NCBI RefSeq assembly: GCF_009469595.2
Contig: NZ_SSXV01000004.1
Location: 62,001 to 126,000, forward strand
Origin: Thauera sp. 2A1
Lineage (GTDB): Bacteria; Pseudomonadota; Gammaproteobacteria; Burkholderiales; Rhodocyclaceae
Length of the DNA: 64,000 bases
Direction: 5' to 3'
The notes beneath the pieces were generated by a model that did no database searches, was not told the origin of the DNA, and saw only the letters and a program-made list of their open reading frames with translations. How positions within the stretch are numbered: position 1 is the first letter of the stretch; each line of letters starts with the position of its first letter. Positions 25,863 to 35,221 of the stretch are shown here, piece after piece. A program made the translations under genes and the position numbers.

Positions 25863-25878
25863 GGCCGGCGCCTCCGGA

Positions 25879-28239
25879 TCAGGCGAGCTGTTCGCCGATC
25901 GGCAGGCGGCGGATGCGCTTGCCGGTGGCGGCGAAGATCGCGTTCGCCAGCGCCGGCGCCACCGGCGGCAGCCCGGGCTCGCCGACGCCGCCGAGCGGCG
26001 CATCGAAGCCGGTGGGCGTCACCAGGTGGGTGTGGATCTGCTTCGGCGCCGCGCCGATGCGGGTGACCGGGTAGTTGTGGAAATTGCTCTGCTCCACCCG
26101 CCCGGCCTTGAAGCTGATCTCGCCCACCGTCGCCAGGCTGATGCCCTGGATGACCGCGCCTTCCAGTTGCGCGCGCACGCGGTCCGGGTTGATCACCGCG
26201 CCGCAGTCGAGCGCGATGTCGACGCGCGGAATCGTCAGCTTGCCCCCCGCGCCGACCGCCACTTCCACCACCACCGCCGCATAGGTCACGAAGCTGCGAT
26301 GCGCGGCGATGCCCAGGCCATGCCCCGGCGGCAGGCTGCGCCCCCAGCCGGCCTCCTGCGCCACGCGCTCGATGACGCCGCGCAGGCGCGCGGTGTCGTA
26401 GGCGTAGCGCTTGGGATCCTCGCCGTACAGCCAGTCGTCGGACATGAATGCCGGATCGATGACGCGGTCCGCACCGAGCAGCTCGAGCAGGTAGTCCTTG
26501 GGGTCGCGCCCGGCGGCGGCGGCGAGCTCGGCGGCGAAGCTCTGCACCGCGAACGCATGCGGGATGTTGGACACCGAACGGAACCAGCCCAGGCGCGTAT
26601 GCGCCTCGGCGGCCGGATTCTCCACGCGCACGTGGGGAATCGCGAACGGCATGTCGACCGCGCCCATCGCCAGCTCGAACGCGCCTTCCTGCTTTGCGCC
26701 CGGCATGAAGATGGACTGGATGGTGGGCGCCACCGTGCGATGCAGCCAGGCCTGCGCCCGGCCCTGCGCGTCGAGCCCCGCCTGCAGGCGCTCGACCGAC
26801 ACGGTGTGCAGGAAGCCGTTCTGCAGGTCGTCCTCGCGGGTGAATGTCAGCTTGACCGGGCGCCCGTTCATCGCGCGCGACAGGATCGCCGCCTCGCTGG
26901 CGAAGTCCGGCTTGGACTTGCGCCCGAAGCCGCCGCCGAGCAGCAGCGGATGCACGACGACCTTGTCCAGCGGCAGCTTGAAGCGCTTGGACAGATCGCT
27001 GCGGATCGCCTCCGGGGCCTGCACGCTGCACCACACTTCGCACAGGTCGGCGGTCACGCGCGCGGTGGCGGTGGGCGGCTCCATCGGCGCCTGGGCGAGA
27101 TGCGGGATGTAGTAGGTCGCCTCCACCCGCCGCGCCGCACGCGCCAGCGCGGCATCCGCATCGCCGTTGTTGCGCACCACCTTGCCCGGCTGGCCCGCGG
27201 CCGCTTCCAGCGTCTCGCGGTAGCGGGCGGAGTCGTAGCCGGCGTTGGGCCCGTCATCCCATTCGATGTCGAGCAGGGAACGGCCCTTGATCGCGGCGTA
27301 GGTGTTCTCGGCGATCACCGCGACGCCGCCCAGCGGCTGGAAGGCGGAAGGGATCGGCGTCGGCTCGATCACCACCACCTGCAGCACGCCCGGCACGCGC
27401 ACCGCGCGGCTGGCGTCGTAGCGCTTGAGCTTGCCGCCATAGACGGGCGGGCGCGCGACCACCGCGAAGACCATGCCTTCGATCCTGGCGTCGGCGCCGT
27501 ACACCGCCTTGCCGGTGGTGATGTCGAGGTTGTCGACCAGGCCGATGCCGTCGCGGCCGATGTAGCGGAACTGCGCCGGCGTCTTGAACACCAGCGCATC
27601 CGCCGCCGGCACCGGGCGCTGCGCCGCGCCGCGGGCGAGCGCGCCGAAGCCGAGGCGCCGGCCGCTGGCGGCATGCACCACCTCGTGCCGCTCCGCGCGC
27701 ACCTGGGCGACGGGCACGTTCCAGCGTGCGGCCGCTTCCTCCTCGAGCATGCGCCGGGCCGCGGCACCGATGCGGCGCAGCGCCTGGAAGTGGTGGCGCA
27801 TGCTGCGCGAGCCGTCGGTGTTCTGGTTGCCGTAGCGCGCCTCGTCGCCCGGCGCCTGCGCCACGATCAGCCGCGCCAGCTCGGCCTCGAGCTCGTCGGC
27901 CACGACCATGGCCCAGCTCGTGCGCACGCCCTGCCCCATCTCGGCGCGGTTGCACAGCAGGCTCACCGTGCCGTCGTCCGCAATCGTCAGGAAGAGGCGC
28001 GGGTCGTCGCGCAAGCCGCCGCTCATGGCCTCACCGGCGTATTTTTTCGTTTCCTGCGTTTTCGTCTCCGGCGCCTTCGCCTCCTGCGCCTGCGCCGGCC
28101 GGATGCCGGTGGCCAGCACGAAGCTGCCGGCGGCGAGCCCTCGCAGGAAGCCGCGCCGGCTCAGGCTGAGGTTGGCGATTTGCGTGGTGATCTCGTCTGC
28201 GATGTCGTTTGCGACGTCATTGCCGAAATGCGCGTTCAT
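25879..28239 (-). CDS. iorB: IorB-type molybdopterin-binding subunit of a periplasmic molybdenum hydroxylase
   Basis: A 786-residue subunit of the isoquinoline 1-oxidoreductase beta type, in which duplicated aldehyde-oxidase-like domains bind the Mo-cytosine dinucleotide cofactor. A twin-arginine signal is visible at residues 27-40 ([14 protein letters not shown]), so the enzyme is exported folded. Conserved pieces include [35 protein letters not shown] and [18 protein letters not shown] near the end. The substrate is probably an N-heterocycle or aldehyde; it cannot be told from sequence. It overlaps iorA (ATGA) and precedes xdhC and mocA. Confidence 0.9.
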   Translation of the reverse strand: MNAHFGNDVANDIADEITTQIANLSLSRRGFLRGLAAGSFVLATGIRPAQAQEAKAPETKTQETKKYAGEAMSGGLRDDPRLFLTIADDGTVSLLCNRAEMGQGVRTSWAMVVADELEAELARLIVAQAPGDEARYGNQNTDGSRSMRHHFQALRRIGAAARRMLEEEAAARWNVPVAQVRAERHEVVHAASGRRLGFGALARGAAQRPVPAADALVFKTPAQFRYIGRDGIGLVDNLDITTGKAVYGADARIEGMVFAVVARPPVYGGKLKRYDASRAVRVPGVLQVVVIEPTPIPSAFQPLGGVAVIAENTYAAIKGRSLLDIEWDDGPNAGYDSARYRETLEAAAGQPGKVVRNNGDADAALARAARRVEATYYIPHLAQAPMEPPTATARVTADLCEVWCSVQAPEAIRSDLSKRFKLPLDKVVVHPLLLGGGFGRKSKPDFASEAAILSRAMNGRPVKLTFTREDDLQNGFLHTVSVERLQAGLDAQGRAQAWLHRTVAPTIQSIFMPGAKQEGAFELAMGAVDMPFAIPHVRVENPAAEAHTRLGWFRSVSNIPHAFAVQSFAAELAAAAGRDPKDYLLELLGADRVIDPAFMSDDWLYGEDPKRYAYDTARLRGVIERVAQEAGWGRSLPPGHGLGIAAHRSFVTYAAVVVEVAVGAGGKLTIPRVDIALDCGAVINPDRVRAQLEGAVIQGISLATVGEISFKAGRVEQSNFHNYPVTRIGAAPKQIHTHLVTPTGFDAPLGGVGEPGLPPVAPALANAIFAATGKRIRRLPIGEQLA

Positions 28240-28694
28240 GACTTCGCTCCTTCGGCCGCACGCAGGATCGCGGCGCGGATGCGCGGATAGGTGCCGCAGC
28301 GGCAGAGGTTGCCGCTCATCGCGGCGTCGATGTCGGCGTCGGACGGCCGCGGCGCCTTCGCCAGCAGGGCGGCCGCCTGCATGATCTGGCCGGCCTGGCA
28401 ATAGCCGCACTGCGCCACGTTGAGCTCGCGCCAGGCCACCTGCACCGGATGCATGCCGTCGGCCGACAGGCCTTCGATGGTGGTGATCGCCCGCCCGCCG
28501 AGCTGCCCCACCGGCAGCAGGCAGGCGCGCGCCGCCTGGCCATCGACCAGCACGGTGCAGGTGCCGCACAGCCCCGCGCCGCAGCCGTACTTGGTGCCGG
28601 TGAGACCGGCGAGGTCGCGCAGGTACCAGAGCAGGGGCATCTCGGGGTCGCCATCGTGGCGATGCGCGCTGCCATTCACGGTGAATGTCGTCAT
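28236..28694 (-). CDS. iorA: IorA-type [2Fe-2S] subunit of a molybdenum hydroxylase
   Basis: A 152-residue iron-sulfur subunit. The plant-type ferredoxin cluster is bound by C38, C43, C46 and C58 ([11 protein letters not shown]...C); the second cluster by C96, C99, C131 and C133 ([15 protein letters not shown]). It passes electrons from the Mo site to an acceptor, typically a cytochrome in this family since there is no FAD subunit. First gene of the operon; its stop overlaps the iorB start. AGGAGG lies just upstream. Confidence 0.95.
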   Translation of the reverse strand: MTTFTVNGSAHRHDGDPEMPLLWYLRDLAGLTGTKYGCGAGLCGTCTVLVDGQAARACLLPVGQLGGRAITTIEGLSADGMHPVQVAWRELNVAQCGYCQAGQIMQAAALLAKAPRPSDADIDAAMSGNLCRCGTYPRIRAAILRAAEGAKS

Positions 28695-29006
28695 GTCTCC
28701 TCCTGGTTCATCTGCATCTTCTACCGGGCCTGGCCGGTGACCGCCATCCTAAGAACAACACGCCCGGGAAGTCGACAACTGCGTCGTCACCAGGCGGCCG
28801 GGGGCTTTCCATCGGGGCGGAAACGCGCTTCCACAAGGCCCCGATTGCTGCAGGGCAGCTAAACCATCGTCTAATACCGGGCCTTCCTGTTTCCCAATAA
28901 TGTTGCGTCGCACGCTTGAACCGCCCGGTGCAAGGATTCGATCGACGCAGATCGATCGGCAGGAAAAGCCGTTGAGCTTTTCGCGCCCATCATAGAGGAG
29001 ACAACG
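28695..29006 (+). promoter_or_regulatory. Divergent promoter region between iorA and the toluene monooxygenase operon
   Basis: This 312-base interval holds the control signals for both operons. The plus-strand half becomes AT-richer near 28,890-28,902 (TTTCCCAATAATGTT), where a -10 element could lie. It ends with AGAGGAGACAACG before the tmoA ATG. I found no sigma-54 GG-N10-GC element. Confidence 0.5.
28860..28873 (+). promoter_or_regulatory. Candidate TodT/TmoT-type response regulator box
   Basis: The pseudo-palindrome TAAAC-CATC-GTCTA, with one mismatch between arms, resembles the inverted TAAAC/GTTTA boxes recognised by TodT-family regulators. It lies 147 bp before tmoA, in the region where an activator site would be expected. 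A TodT-like regulator is encoded at 38155. Confidence 0.4.
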
Positions 29007-30512
29007 ATGGCCGTACTCAATCGAATGGACTGGTATGACCTGGCCCGTTCCACCAACTGGACCCCCAAATACGTCACCGAGGACGAACTGTTTCCGCCCG
29101 CACTGTCGGGCGAATTCGGTCTGCCCCTGAGTGCCTGGGAACACTACGACGAGCCCTACAAGCAGACCTATCCCGAATATGTGAAGGTCCAGCGCGAAAA
29201 GGACGCCGGCGCCTATTCGGTGAAGGCGGCGCTGGAACGCAGCCGCATCTTCGAGAATGCCGACCCGGGCTGGAAGTCGGTGATGAAGGCGCACTACGGC
29301 GCCATCGCCCGCGGCGAATACGCGGCCGCCAGTGCCGAGGCGCGCATGATGCGTTTCTCCAAGGCACCGGGCATGCGCAACATGGCCACGCTGGGCTGCA
29401 TGGACGAGATCCGCCACGGCCAGATGCAGCTCTATTTCCCGCACGAGCACGTGTCCAAGGACCGGCAGATGGACTGGGCCTTCAAGGCCTATGACACCAA
29501 TGAGTGGGCGATGATCGCCGCCCGCCATTTCTTCGACGACATCATGATGACGCGGGACGCGATCAGCGTTTCCATCATGCTGACGTTCAGCTTCGAAACC
29601 GGCTTCACCAACATGCAGTTCCTCGGGCTGGCAGCGGATGCCGCCGAGGCGGGCGACCACACTTTCGCCAACCTCATCTCCAGCATCCAGACCGACGAGT
29701 CGCGCCACGCCCAGATCGGCGGCCCGGCCCTCAAGGTGCTGATCGAGAACGGCCACAAGGCGGAAGCGCAGAAGCGCGTCGATATCGCGGTGTGGGGCGC
29801 GTGGAAGCTGTTCTCGGTGCTGACCGGCCCGATCATGGACTACTACACCCCGCTCGAGCACCGCAAGCAGTCCTTCAAGGAGTTCATGGAGGAGTGGATC
29901 GTCGCCCAGTTCGAGCGCGCCCTCACCGACATGGGCCTGGACCTGCCCTGGTACTGGGACATCTTCCTGAAGGACATCGGCCAGACCCACCACGGCATGC
30001 ACCTGGGCTCCTACTTCTGGCGCCCGACCCTGTGGTGGAACCCGGCCGCCGGCGTGACCCCCGACGAGCGCGCCTGGCTGGAGGAGAAGTACCCCGGCTG
30101 GAACGACACCTGGGGCCAGTGCTGGGACGTGTTCATCGAAAACGTGGTCGACGGCAACATGGCGATGACCTACCCGGAAACGCTGCCCTATGTCTGCAAC
30201 ATGTGCCAGTTGCCCATCCTCGGCGTGCCGGGCAAGGGCTGGGACGTGAAGGACTACCCGCTCGAATACAACGGCCGCCTGTACCACTTCGGCTCCGAGG
30301 TGGATCGCTGGGTGTTCCAGCAGGAGCCCGAGCGCTACGCCGGCCACCTCTCCATCGTCGATCGCTTCCTGGCCGGGATGATCCAGCCGATGGATCTGGG
30401 CGGGGCGCTGCAGTACATGGGCCTGGCCCCGGGCGAGATCGGCGACGACGCCCACAACTACGCCTGGGCCGAGGTTTACCGCGCCCTGCGCGAGACCCGC
30501 AAGGCGAGCTGA
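29007..30512 (+). CDS. tmoA: Toluene monooxygenase hydroxylase, alpha subunit
   Basis: A 501-residue diiron hydroxylase subunit that inserts oxygen into the aromatic ring of toluene. All six iron ligands are at the positions known for toluene-4-monooxygenase: E104, E134, H137 (CMDEIRH), E197, E231 and H234 (TDESRH). The gating threonine T201 and pocket residues I100, G103, A107, F176 and F196 are present. These match para-type enzymes but do not prove regiospecificity. It is the first gene of tmoABCDEF with a strong SD (GAGGAGACAACG). It acts in the cytoplasm as an (alpha-beta-gamma)2 complex with the products of tmoE and tmoB. Confidence 0.97.
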   Translation: MAVLNRMDWYDLARSTNWTPKYVTEDELFPPALSGEFGLPLSAWEHYDEPYKQTYPEYVKVQREKDAGAYSVKAALERSRIFENADPGWKSVMKAHYGAIARGEYAAASAEARMMRFSKAPGMRNMATLGCMDEIRHGQMQLYFPHEHVSKDRQMDWAFKAYDTNEWAMIAARHFFDDIMMTRDAISVSIMLTFSFETGFTNMQFLGLAADAAEAGDHTFANLISSIQTDESRHAQIGGPALKVLIENGHKAEAQKRVDIAVWGAWKLFSVLTGPIMDYYTPLEHRKQSFKEFMEEWIVAQFERALTDMGLDLPWYWDIFLKDIGQTHHGMHLGSYFWRPTLWWNPAAGVTPDERAWLEEKYPGWNDTWGQCWDVFIENVVDGNMAMTYPETLPYVCNMCQLPILGVPGKGWDVKDYPLEYNGRLYHFGSEVDRWVFQQEPERYAGHLSIVDRFLAGMIQPMDLGGALQYMGLAPGEIGDDAHNYAWAEVYRALRETRKAS

Positions 30513-30593
30513 CTTTCAATACAAGCCCCAGACGCGGCGCGCCCGTCAGGCCTGCTGCCGGCGCGCCGCGTGCGACACGAGGAGATTTACGAC

Positions 30594-30854
30594 ATGGCCC
30601 TTTTTCCGCTGACCTCCAATTTCGAGGGGGATTTCGTCCTGCAACTGGTGCCCGTGGATACGGAGAACACCATGGACGAGGTGGCTGCCGCGGCAGCCGT
30701 GCACTCCGTCGGGCGCCGCGTGCGCGACCGTCCGGGTCACATCCTGCGGGTGCGCCGCCACGGCGGCACCGAGTTCCTGCCGCGCACCCTGAAGGTGGCC
30801 GAGGCGGGGTTCAAGCCCACGGAGACCGTGGACATCATCTGGCAGGCCGCCTGA
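30594..30854 (+). CDS. tmoB: Toluene monooxygenase hydroxylase, gamma subunit
   Basis: An 86-residue small subunit of the toluene monooxygenase hydroxylase. It has the ubiquitin-like family sequence MALFPLTSNFEGDFVLQLVP and ends near KPTETVDIIWQAA. It stabilises the alpha-beta dimer. GAGGAG precedes the ATG at 30594; an upstream in-frame ATG (30570) is before the SD and is rejected. Confidence 0.95.
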   Translation: MALFPLTSNFEGDFVLQLVPVDTENTMDEVAAAAAVHSVGRRVRDRPGHILRVRRHGGTEFLPRTLKVAEAGFKPTETVDIIWQAA

Positions 30855-30881
30855 CGGGCGGGCCGGATCGGGAGCAAGAGC

Positions 30882-31217
30882 ATGAGCTTCACCAAGGTAT
30901 GCACGGTCGATGACGTGTGGGAAGGCGAGATGGCCCCCTACACCGTCAATGGCCACGAGATCCTGCTGGTCTGCGCCGACGGCGGCGAGATCAAGGCCTT
31001 CCAGGGCATCTGCCCGCACCAGGACATCGCCCTGTCGGAAGGCAAGTTCGACGGCAACAAGCTGATCTGCCGCGCCCACCTGTGGCAGTTCGACGCCGGC
31101 ACCGGCCAGGGCATCAACCCGGACGACTGCGCGCTGGCGAGCTATCCGGTGCGCATCGACGGCGACGACGTCTTCGTCAGCACCGAAGGCGTCGAGCCCC
31201 TGTTCGCCCACAGTTGA
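30882..31217 (+). CDS. tmoC: Toluene monooxygenase Rieske-type ferredoxin
   Basis: A 111-residue Rieske [2Fe-2S] protein that carries electrons from the TmoF reductase to the diiron hydroxylase. The cluster ligands are C44 and H46 (ICPHQD) and C63 and H66 (CRAHLWQFD). Size and motif spacing match T4moC. It lies third in the operon. Confidence 0.96.
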   Translation: MSFTKVCTVDDVWEGEMAPYTVNGHEILLVCADGGEIKAFQGICPHQDIALSEGKFDGNKLICRAHLWQFDAGTGQGINPDDCALASYPVRIDGDDVFVSTEGVEPLFAHS

Positions 31218-31256
31218 GCGCCGCTCCAGGCGACACCCATTCACAAGGACACGAGC

Positions 31257-31571
31257 ATGAGCACTGCAACTTCGGCGCAGGCCTATCACAACAACCTGGT
31301 CGGCCCGGTGATGCGCCCCGGCGACCTGGCCCAGGCGGTCATCGAGGCCGCCAGGGTGGACAACCCGGGCAAGGAGATCTTCGTGGATGACAAGCGCGCC
31401 TACATCCGCATCCACGCCGACCAGGAAATGATCCTGCGCCAGGCCACCATCGAGGAGGAACTGGGGCGGCCGTTCCGCATGAACGACCTGGAGGTGGACC
31501 TGAGCTCCTTCGCCGGCCAGATCGAAAGCCGCGACGACCAGATCCGCTTCTATTTCAACAAGACGCTCTGA
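31257..31571 (+). CDS. tmoD: Toluene monooxygenase catalytic effector protein
   Basis: A 104-residue cofactorless effector protein of the MmoB/TmoD family (NLVGPVMRPGDLAQAVIEAA, then DKRAYIRIHADQEMILRQAT). It binds the hydroxylase and organises the diiron site for oxygen activation. It lies fourth in the operon, with GGACACGAGC before the ATG. Confidence 0.95.
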   Translation: MSTATSAQAYHNNLVGPVMRPGDLAQAVIEAARVDNPGKEIFVDDKRAYIRIHADQEMILRQATIEEELGRPFRMNDLEVDLSSFAGQIESRDDQIRFYFNKTL

Positions 31572-31619
31572 GCGGCCGCAGACCGCCACCCCCGACAAGA
31601 ACGACACGAGGAGACACCG

Positions 31620-32606
31620 ATGTCCGAGATTCAAGTCCTGAAGCCCCAGAAGACCTGGAGCCACCTGGCCGCCCGCCGCCGCAAGCCGAGCGAATACGAG
31701 ATCGTCAGCACCAACCTGCACTACAACGACAAGCGCCCCGACTCGCCGTACGAGCTGGACCCGAACATGTTCATGAACCAGTGGTACAAGAAGAACACCT
31801 TCGGTACCGCGCTGAAGCATGACGACTGGAACGCCTTCCGCGATCCGGACGAGGTGGTCTACCGCACCTACAACCTGACGCAGGACGGCCAGGAAACCTA
31901 CGTCTTCAGCCTGTTCGACCAGTTCAACGAGCGCGAGCACGACAAGGCCCTCGACCCGCGCTGGGCCGGCACGCTGGCCCGCCTGTACACCCCTGCCCGC
32001 TATCTCTTCCACACCCTGCAGATGGCCTCCGCCTACGTCGGCCAGGTGTCGCCGGCGAGCACGCTGACCAACTGCAACTACTTCCAGATGGCCGACAGCC
32101 TGCGCTGGCTGAGCCACACCGCCTATCGCACCAAGGAACTGTCCCGGTCCTTCGCCGACAAGGGCTTCGGCGAGGACGAGCGGCGCTACTGGGAGGAAGA
32201 CCCCGCCTGGCAGGGCTTCCGCGAGCTGATGGAGAAGGCGCTCACCGTGTGGGACTGGGGCGAGGCCATCACCGTCCTGACCCTGGTGGTGAAGCCGGCG
32301 ATCGAGGAGACCGTGCTGCGCCGCCTCGGCGAGTCCGCCCGCCACAACGGCGACACGCTGCTGGGCCTGATCACCGACGCCCAGTTGATCGACGTCGCGC
32401 GCCATCGCCGCTGGGCCGCCGCCTTCGTCGCCATGGCCCTGCAGACGCCGGGCAACCTGGAGCTGATGAAGTCGTGGATCGCCAAGTGGGAGCCGCTGGC
32501 CGACCGTGCCATCGACGCCTACTGCGCAGCCCTGCCCGACGTGCCGGGTGCGGCCGAGTCCGCCAGGGCGGCCACCCGCGACCTGCGTCGCGGCCTGGGT
32601 CTCTGA
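31620..32606 (+). CDS. tmoE: Toluene monooxygenase hydroxylase, beta subunit
   Basis: A 328-residue beta subunit with the ferritin-like helical fold but no metal ligands. The typical N-terminus is KTWSHLAARRRKPSEYEIVS, followed by NLHYNDKRPDSPYELDPN. It pairs with TmoA to form the hydroxylase core. GAGGAGACACCG precedes the ATG. Confidence 0.96.
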   Translation: MSEIQVLKPQKTWSHLAARRRKPSEYEIVSTNLHYNDKRPDSPYELDPNMFMNQWYKKNTFGTALKHDDWNAFRDPDEVVYRTYNLTQDGQETYVFSLFDQFNEREHDKALDPRWAGTLARLYTPARYLFHTLQMASAYVGQVSPASTLTNCNYFQMADSLRWLSHTAYRTKELSRSFADKGFGEDERRYWEEDPAWQGFRELMEKALTVWDWGEAITVLTLVVKPAIEETVLRRLGESARHNGDTLLGLITDAQLIDVARHRRWAAAFVAMALQTPGNLELMKSWIAKWEPLADRAIDAYCAALPDVPGAAESARAATRDLRRGLGL

Positions 32607-32669
32607 TTCCTCGATACCGTGCGCGCGCCGCGGCCCTGCGGGGAGGCGGCGCTGCGCCGGGGAGACACC

Positions 32670-33683
32670 ATGAGCCATCCAGTGATCTTCAATGAGCGGG
32701 ACGGCACCCGCTTCGAGCAGGCACCCGGGGACACCCTGTTGCGGGCTGCCCTGCGTGCCGGCGTCGGGCTGTCGTACGAGTGCAATTCGGGCGGCTGCGG
32801 CGGCTGCAAGTTCGAGCTGCTGCAGGGCGAGATCGAGACCTTGTGGCCGGACGCCCCGGGCCTGGTCGAGCGCGACCGCCGGCGCGGCCGCCACCTCGCG
32901 TGCCAGTGCCGCGCCGTGGGCGACGTGCGCATCAAGGCCGCGAGCGGTGCGGAATACCTGCCGCCGATCCGGCCGCGGCGGCGTCGCGCGGTGCTGACCG
33001 GCAGCACCGCCCTCACCCACGACCTGCGCGAATTCCGCTTTCGCGCCGACGGCCCGGCCGACTTCCTGCCCGGCCAGTTCGCCATGCTGGACCTGCCCGG
33101 CGTCGGCGCCTCGCGCGCCTACTCGCTGTCCAACCTCCCCAACGCGGACGGCGAATGGCATTTCCAGATCCGCCGCGTGGCGCAGGGACAAGGCACCGCA
33201 GTGCTGTTCGACGACCTGCGGCCCGGTGCGGAGATCGGGCTGGACGGGCCCTACGGCGTCGCCTACCTGCGCGAGGCGTCGCCGCGCGACCTGGTGTGCG
33301 TCGCGGGTGGCTCCGGCCTCGCGCCGATGATCTCGATCGCGCGCGGCGCGGCGCAGGCGGGGATGCTCGAATCGCGCAAGCTGTACTTCTTCTACGGCGC
33401 GCGCGAGCCCCGCGACGTGTGCGGCGAGGCCATGCTCGCCGAACTCGCCGGCTTCGGCGAACGGATCACCTATTGCCCGGTGGTTTCCACCCCGGGCGCA
33501 GACGGCTGGGCAGGTGCCACCGGCTTTGTGCACACCCACCTGCCCAAGGTCCTGCCGGCGTCCCTGGCGAACTACGAGTTCTACTTCGCCGGACCGCCGC
33601 CCATGACGCAGGCCCTCCAGGAAATGCTGATGGTGGGCCACAGCGTGCCGTTCGAGCAGATCCATTTCGACCGATTCTTCTGA
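32670..33683 (+). CDS. tmoF: NADH:ferredoxin oxidoreductase of the toluene monooxygenase
   Basis: A 337-residue reductase. The N-terminal plant-type [2Fe-2S] domain has C38, C43, C46 and C78 (ECNSGGCGGC...CQC). The FAD domain has RAYSLSNLPN (RxYS), and the NAD domain has VCVAGGSGLAPMISIA and FYFAGPPPMTQAL. It takes electrons from NADH and hands them to TmoC. The ATG at 32670 follows GGAGACACC. The following porin gene starts 32 bases after its stop. Confidence 0.95.
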   Translation: MSHPVIFNERDGTRFEQAPGDTLLRAALRAGVGLSYECNSGGCGGCKFELLQGEIETLWPDAPGLVERDRRRGRHLACQCRAVGDVRIKAASGAEYLPPIRPRRRRAVLTGSTALTHDLREFRFRADGPADFLPGQFAMLDLPGVGASRAYSLSNLPNADGEWHFQIRRVAQGQGTAVLFDDLRPGAEIGLDGPYGVAYLREASPRDLVCVAGGSGLAPMISIARGAAQAGMLESRKLYFFYGAREPRDVCGEAMLAELAGFGERITYCPVVSTPGADGWAGATGFVHTHLPKVLPASLANYEFYFAGPPPMTQALQEMLMVGHSVPFEQIHFDRFF

Positions 33684-33715
33684 TGTCCCGCCCAGGGACC
33701 GATGCAGGGACAAGA

Positions 33716-35122
33716 ATGAAAGCAGAACCACGAAAGCGGCAGCACACCGGCCGTCGCGCGATGAAGCTGGCGGCCGTCGCCCTCGCCGTCGCTGCGACGG
33801 CCGGCGCTGCGCACGCCACCGACGTATTCCGACTCGAGGGCTTCGGCGCCGTGTCGCGCGCCATGGGCGGGGTGGCCACCGCCTACGACGTGGGCCCGGC
33901 CGGCATGATGACCAATCCGGCCACGCTCTCGCTGATGTCGGCGGACCATGCCGCGATGGTGGGGCTGGACCTGGTCACCACCGACATCGACGTGCGCAAC
34001 CGCGACAGCGGCGAAAGCGTGCATTCGCATGACCACGGCAGCAACCGCGGGCCTTACTACGCGCCGCAACTGGCCTATGCGCAGCGGCTCGGCGACTGGA
34101 CCCTGGGGCTCGGCGCCTTCGCCCAGGGCGGGCTGGGGACCGAGTTCGGCCGCCACAGCTTCCTGTCGCGGGCGAATGGCGGACTCGACACCGGGCTGGA
34201 GAACTCGAGCCGGCTGCTGGTGCTGAACATTCCGCTGGCCGCCAGCTTCCGCGTGTCGGATGCCCTGACCGTCGGCGGCGGCGTCGATGCGGTGTGGCAG
34301 GGCCTGAACCTCGACCTGCTGCAGGGGGCCGACCAGGTGGGCAGCCTGATCGGCGCCGGACGCGTGTCGGGCAGCCTGCTGCCGGTGCTGGGCGGCCTGC
34401 CGGACCTGCGCGGCGCCCACTTCAGCCTGACGCGCAATGCCCCCCTGGCGAGCGGGGTCAACGCCTGGGGCTACACCGCCCGCGTCGGCATGACCTACGC
34501 CCTGTCCGCCGACACCCGGATTGGCGCCGCCTACACCGCGCGCAGCCAGATGTCCGACATGGACGGCCGCGCCACCCTCACCGCGGTGGACGGCGTCGCC
34601 GGAAAGATTCCGCTGCAGGGCAGGTTGCGCATCCGCGACTTCCAGATGCCGGCCGTGCTCAACCTCGGGCTGAGCCAGCGGGTGAACGAACAACTGACGG
34701 TGGCGGCCGATGTGTCGCGGGTGTTCTGGTCCGACACGATGAAGGACATCAAGGTCGGATTTGTCGCGGATGGCGGCGGCGAACTGAACGTCCGGCTGCC
34801 CCAGGACTACCGGGACCAGACCATCCTCGCGCTCGGCGCGGCCTGGCAGGTGGATTCGCACTGGACGCTGCGCGGCGGCCTGCGGCTGGCGCAGCAGGCG
34901 CTGCGCTCGTCGACGCTGTTCGCCGTGATCCCGGCGATTCCGCGCAAGCACCTGTCCGCAGGCTTCGGCTACGCCCTGTCGCCCGCCTCGAGCGTGGATT
35001 TCGCCTGGTCCCACGCTTTCCAGGAGTCCATGGACAACGCCGGCCTGCCGAATACCTCAGCCCCGATACGGGTGAGCCACGCCCAGGACAATGCGACGCT
35101 GGTCTACACCTATCGCTTCTGA
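33716..35122 (+). CDS. FadL/TodX-family outer-membrane aromatic hydrocarbon channel
   Basis: A 468-residue outer-membrane protein of the OmpP1/FadL/TodX/TbuX type. A signal peptide ends near AAHATD, followed by the family plug sequence GFGAVSRAMGGVATAYDVGP and NPATLSLM. The rest is beta-barrel with alternating hydrophobic strands and a terminal aromatic residue (YTYRF). It should bring toluene or similar compounds across the outer membrane. Placed directly after tmoF, it belongs to the same operon. AGGGACAAG precedes the ATG at 33716; ATG 33761 is a possible shorter start. Confidence 0.92.
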   Translation: MKAEPRKRQHTGRRAMKLAAVALAVAATAGAAHATDVFRLEGFGAVSRAMGGVATAYDVGPAGMMTNPATLSLMSADHAAMVGLDLVTTDIDVRNRDSGESVHSHDHGSNRGPYYAPQLAYAQRLGDWTLGLGAFAQGGLGTEFGRHSFLSRANGGLDTGLENSSRLLVLNIPLAASFRVSDALTVGGGVDAVWQGLNLDLLQGADQVGSLIGAGRVSGSLLPVLGGLPDLRGAHFSLTRNAPLASGVNAWGYTARVGMTYALSADTRIGAAYTARSQMSDMDGRATLTAVDGVAGKIPLQGRLRIRDFQMPAVLNLGLSQRVNEQLTVAADVSRVFWSDTMKDIKVGFVADGGGELNVRLPQDYRDQTILALGAAWQVDSHWTLRGGLRLAQQALRSSTLFAVIPAIPRKHLSAGFGYALSPASSVDFAWSHAFQESMDNAGLPNTSAPIRVSHAQDNATLVYTYRF

Positions 35123-35221
35123 GCGCGCACTCTTGCGGCAGGCGGGCCCGATGCGCGGATGTCGCGCATCGGGCCGCCGCACGTGCGTATGCGGGCGGCA
35201 GCACAGGCGAGAGGCGAGGCG

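Noticed and set aside
25609..28290. 893-codon plus-strand frame opposite iorB
   Set aside because: Antisense shadow of the molybdenum hydroxylase gene; composition is typical of a reversed high-GC frame.
28695..29006. Sigma-54 promoter ahead of tmoA
   Set aside because: No GG-N10-GC element was found, and the linked regulator is TodT-like rather than an NtrC-type activator.
30546..33731. 1061-codon minus-strand frame opposite tmoB-tmoF
   Set aside because: It spans five well-recognised tmo genes on the other strand and has no recognisable domain or start signal.
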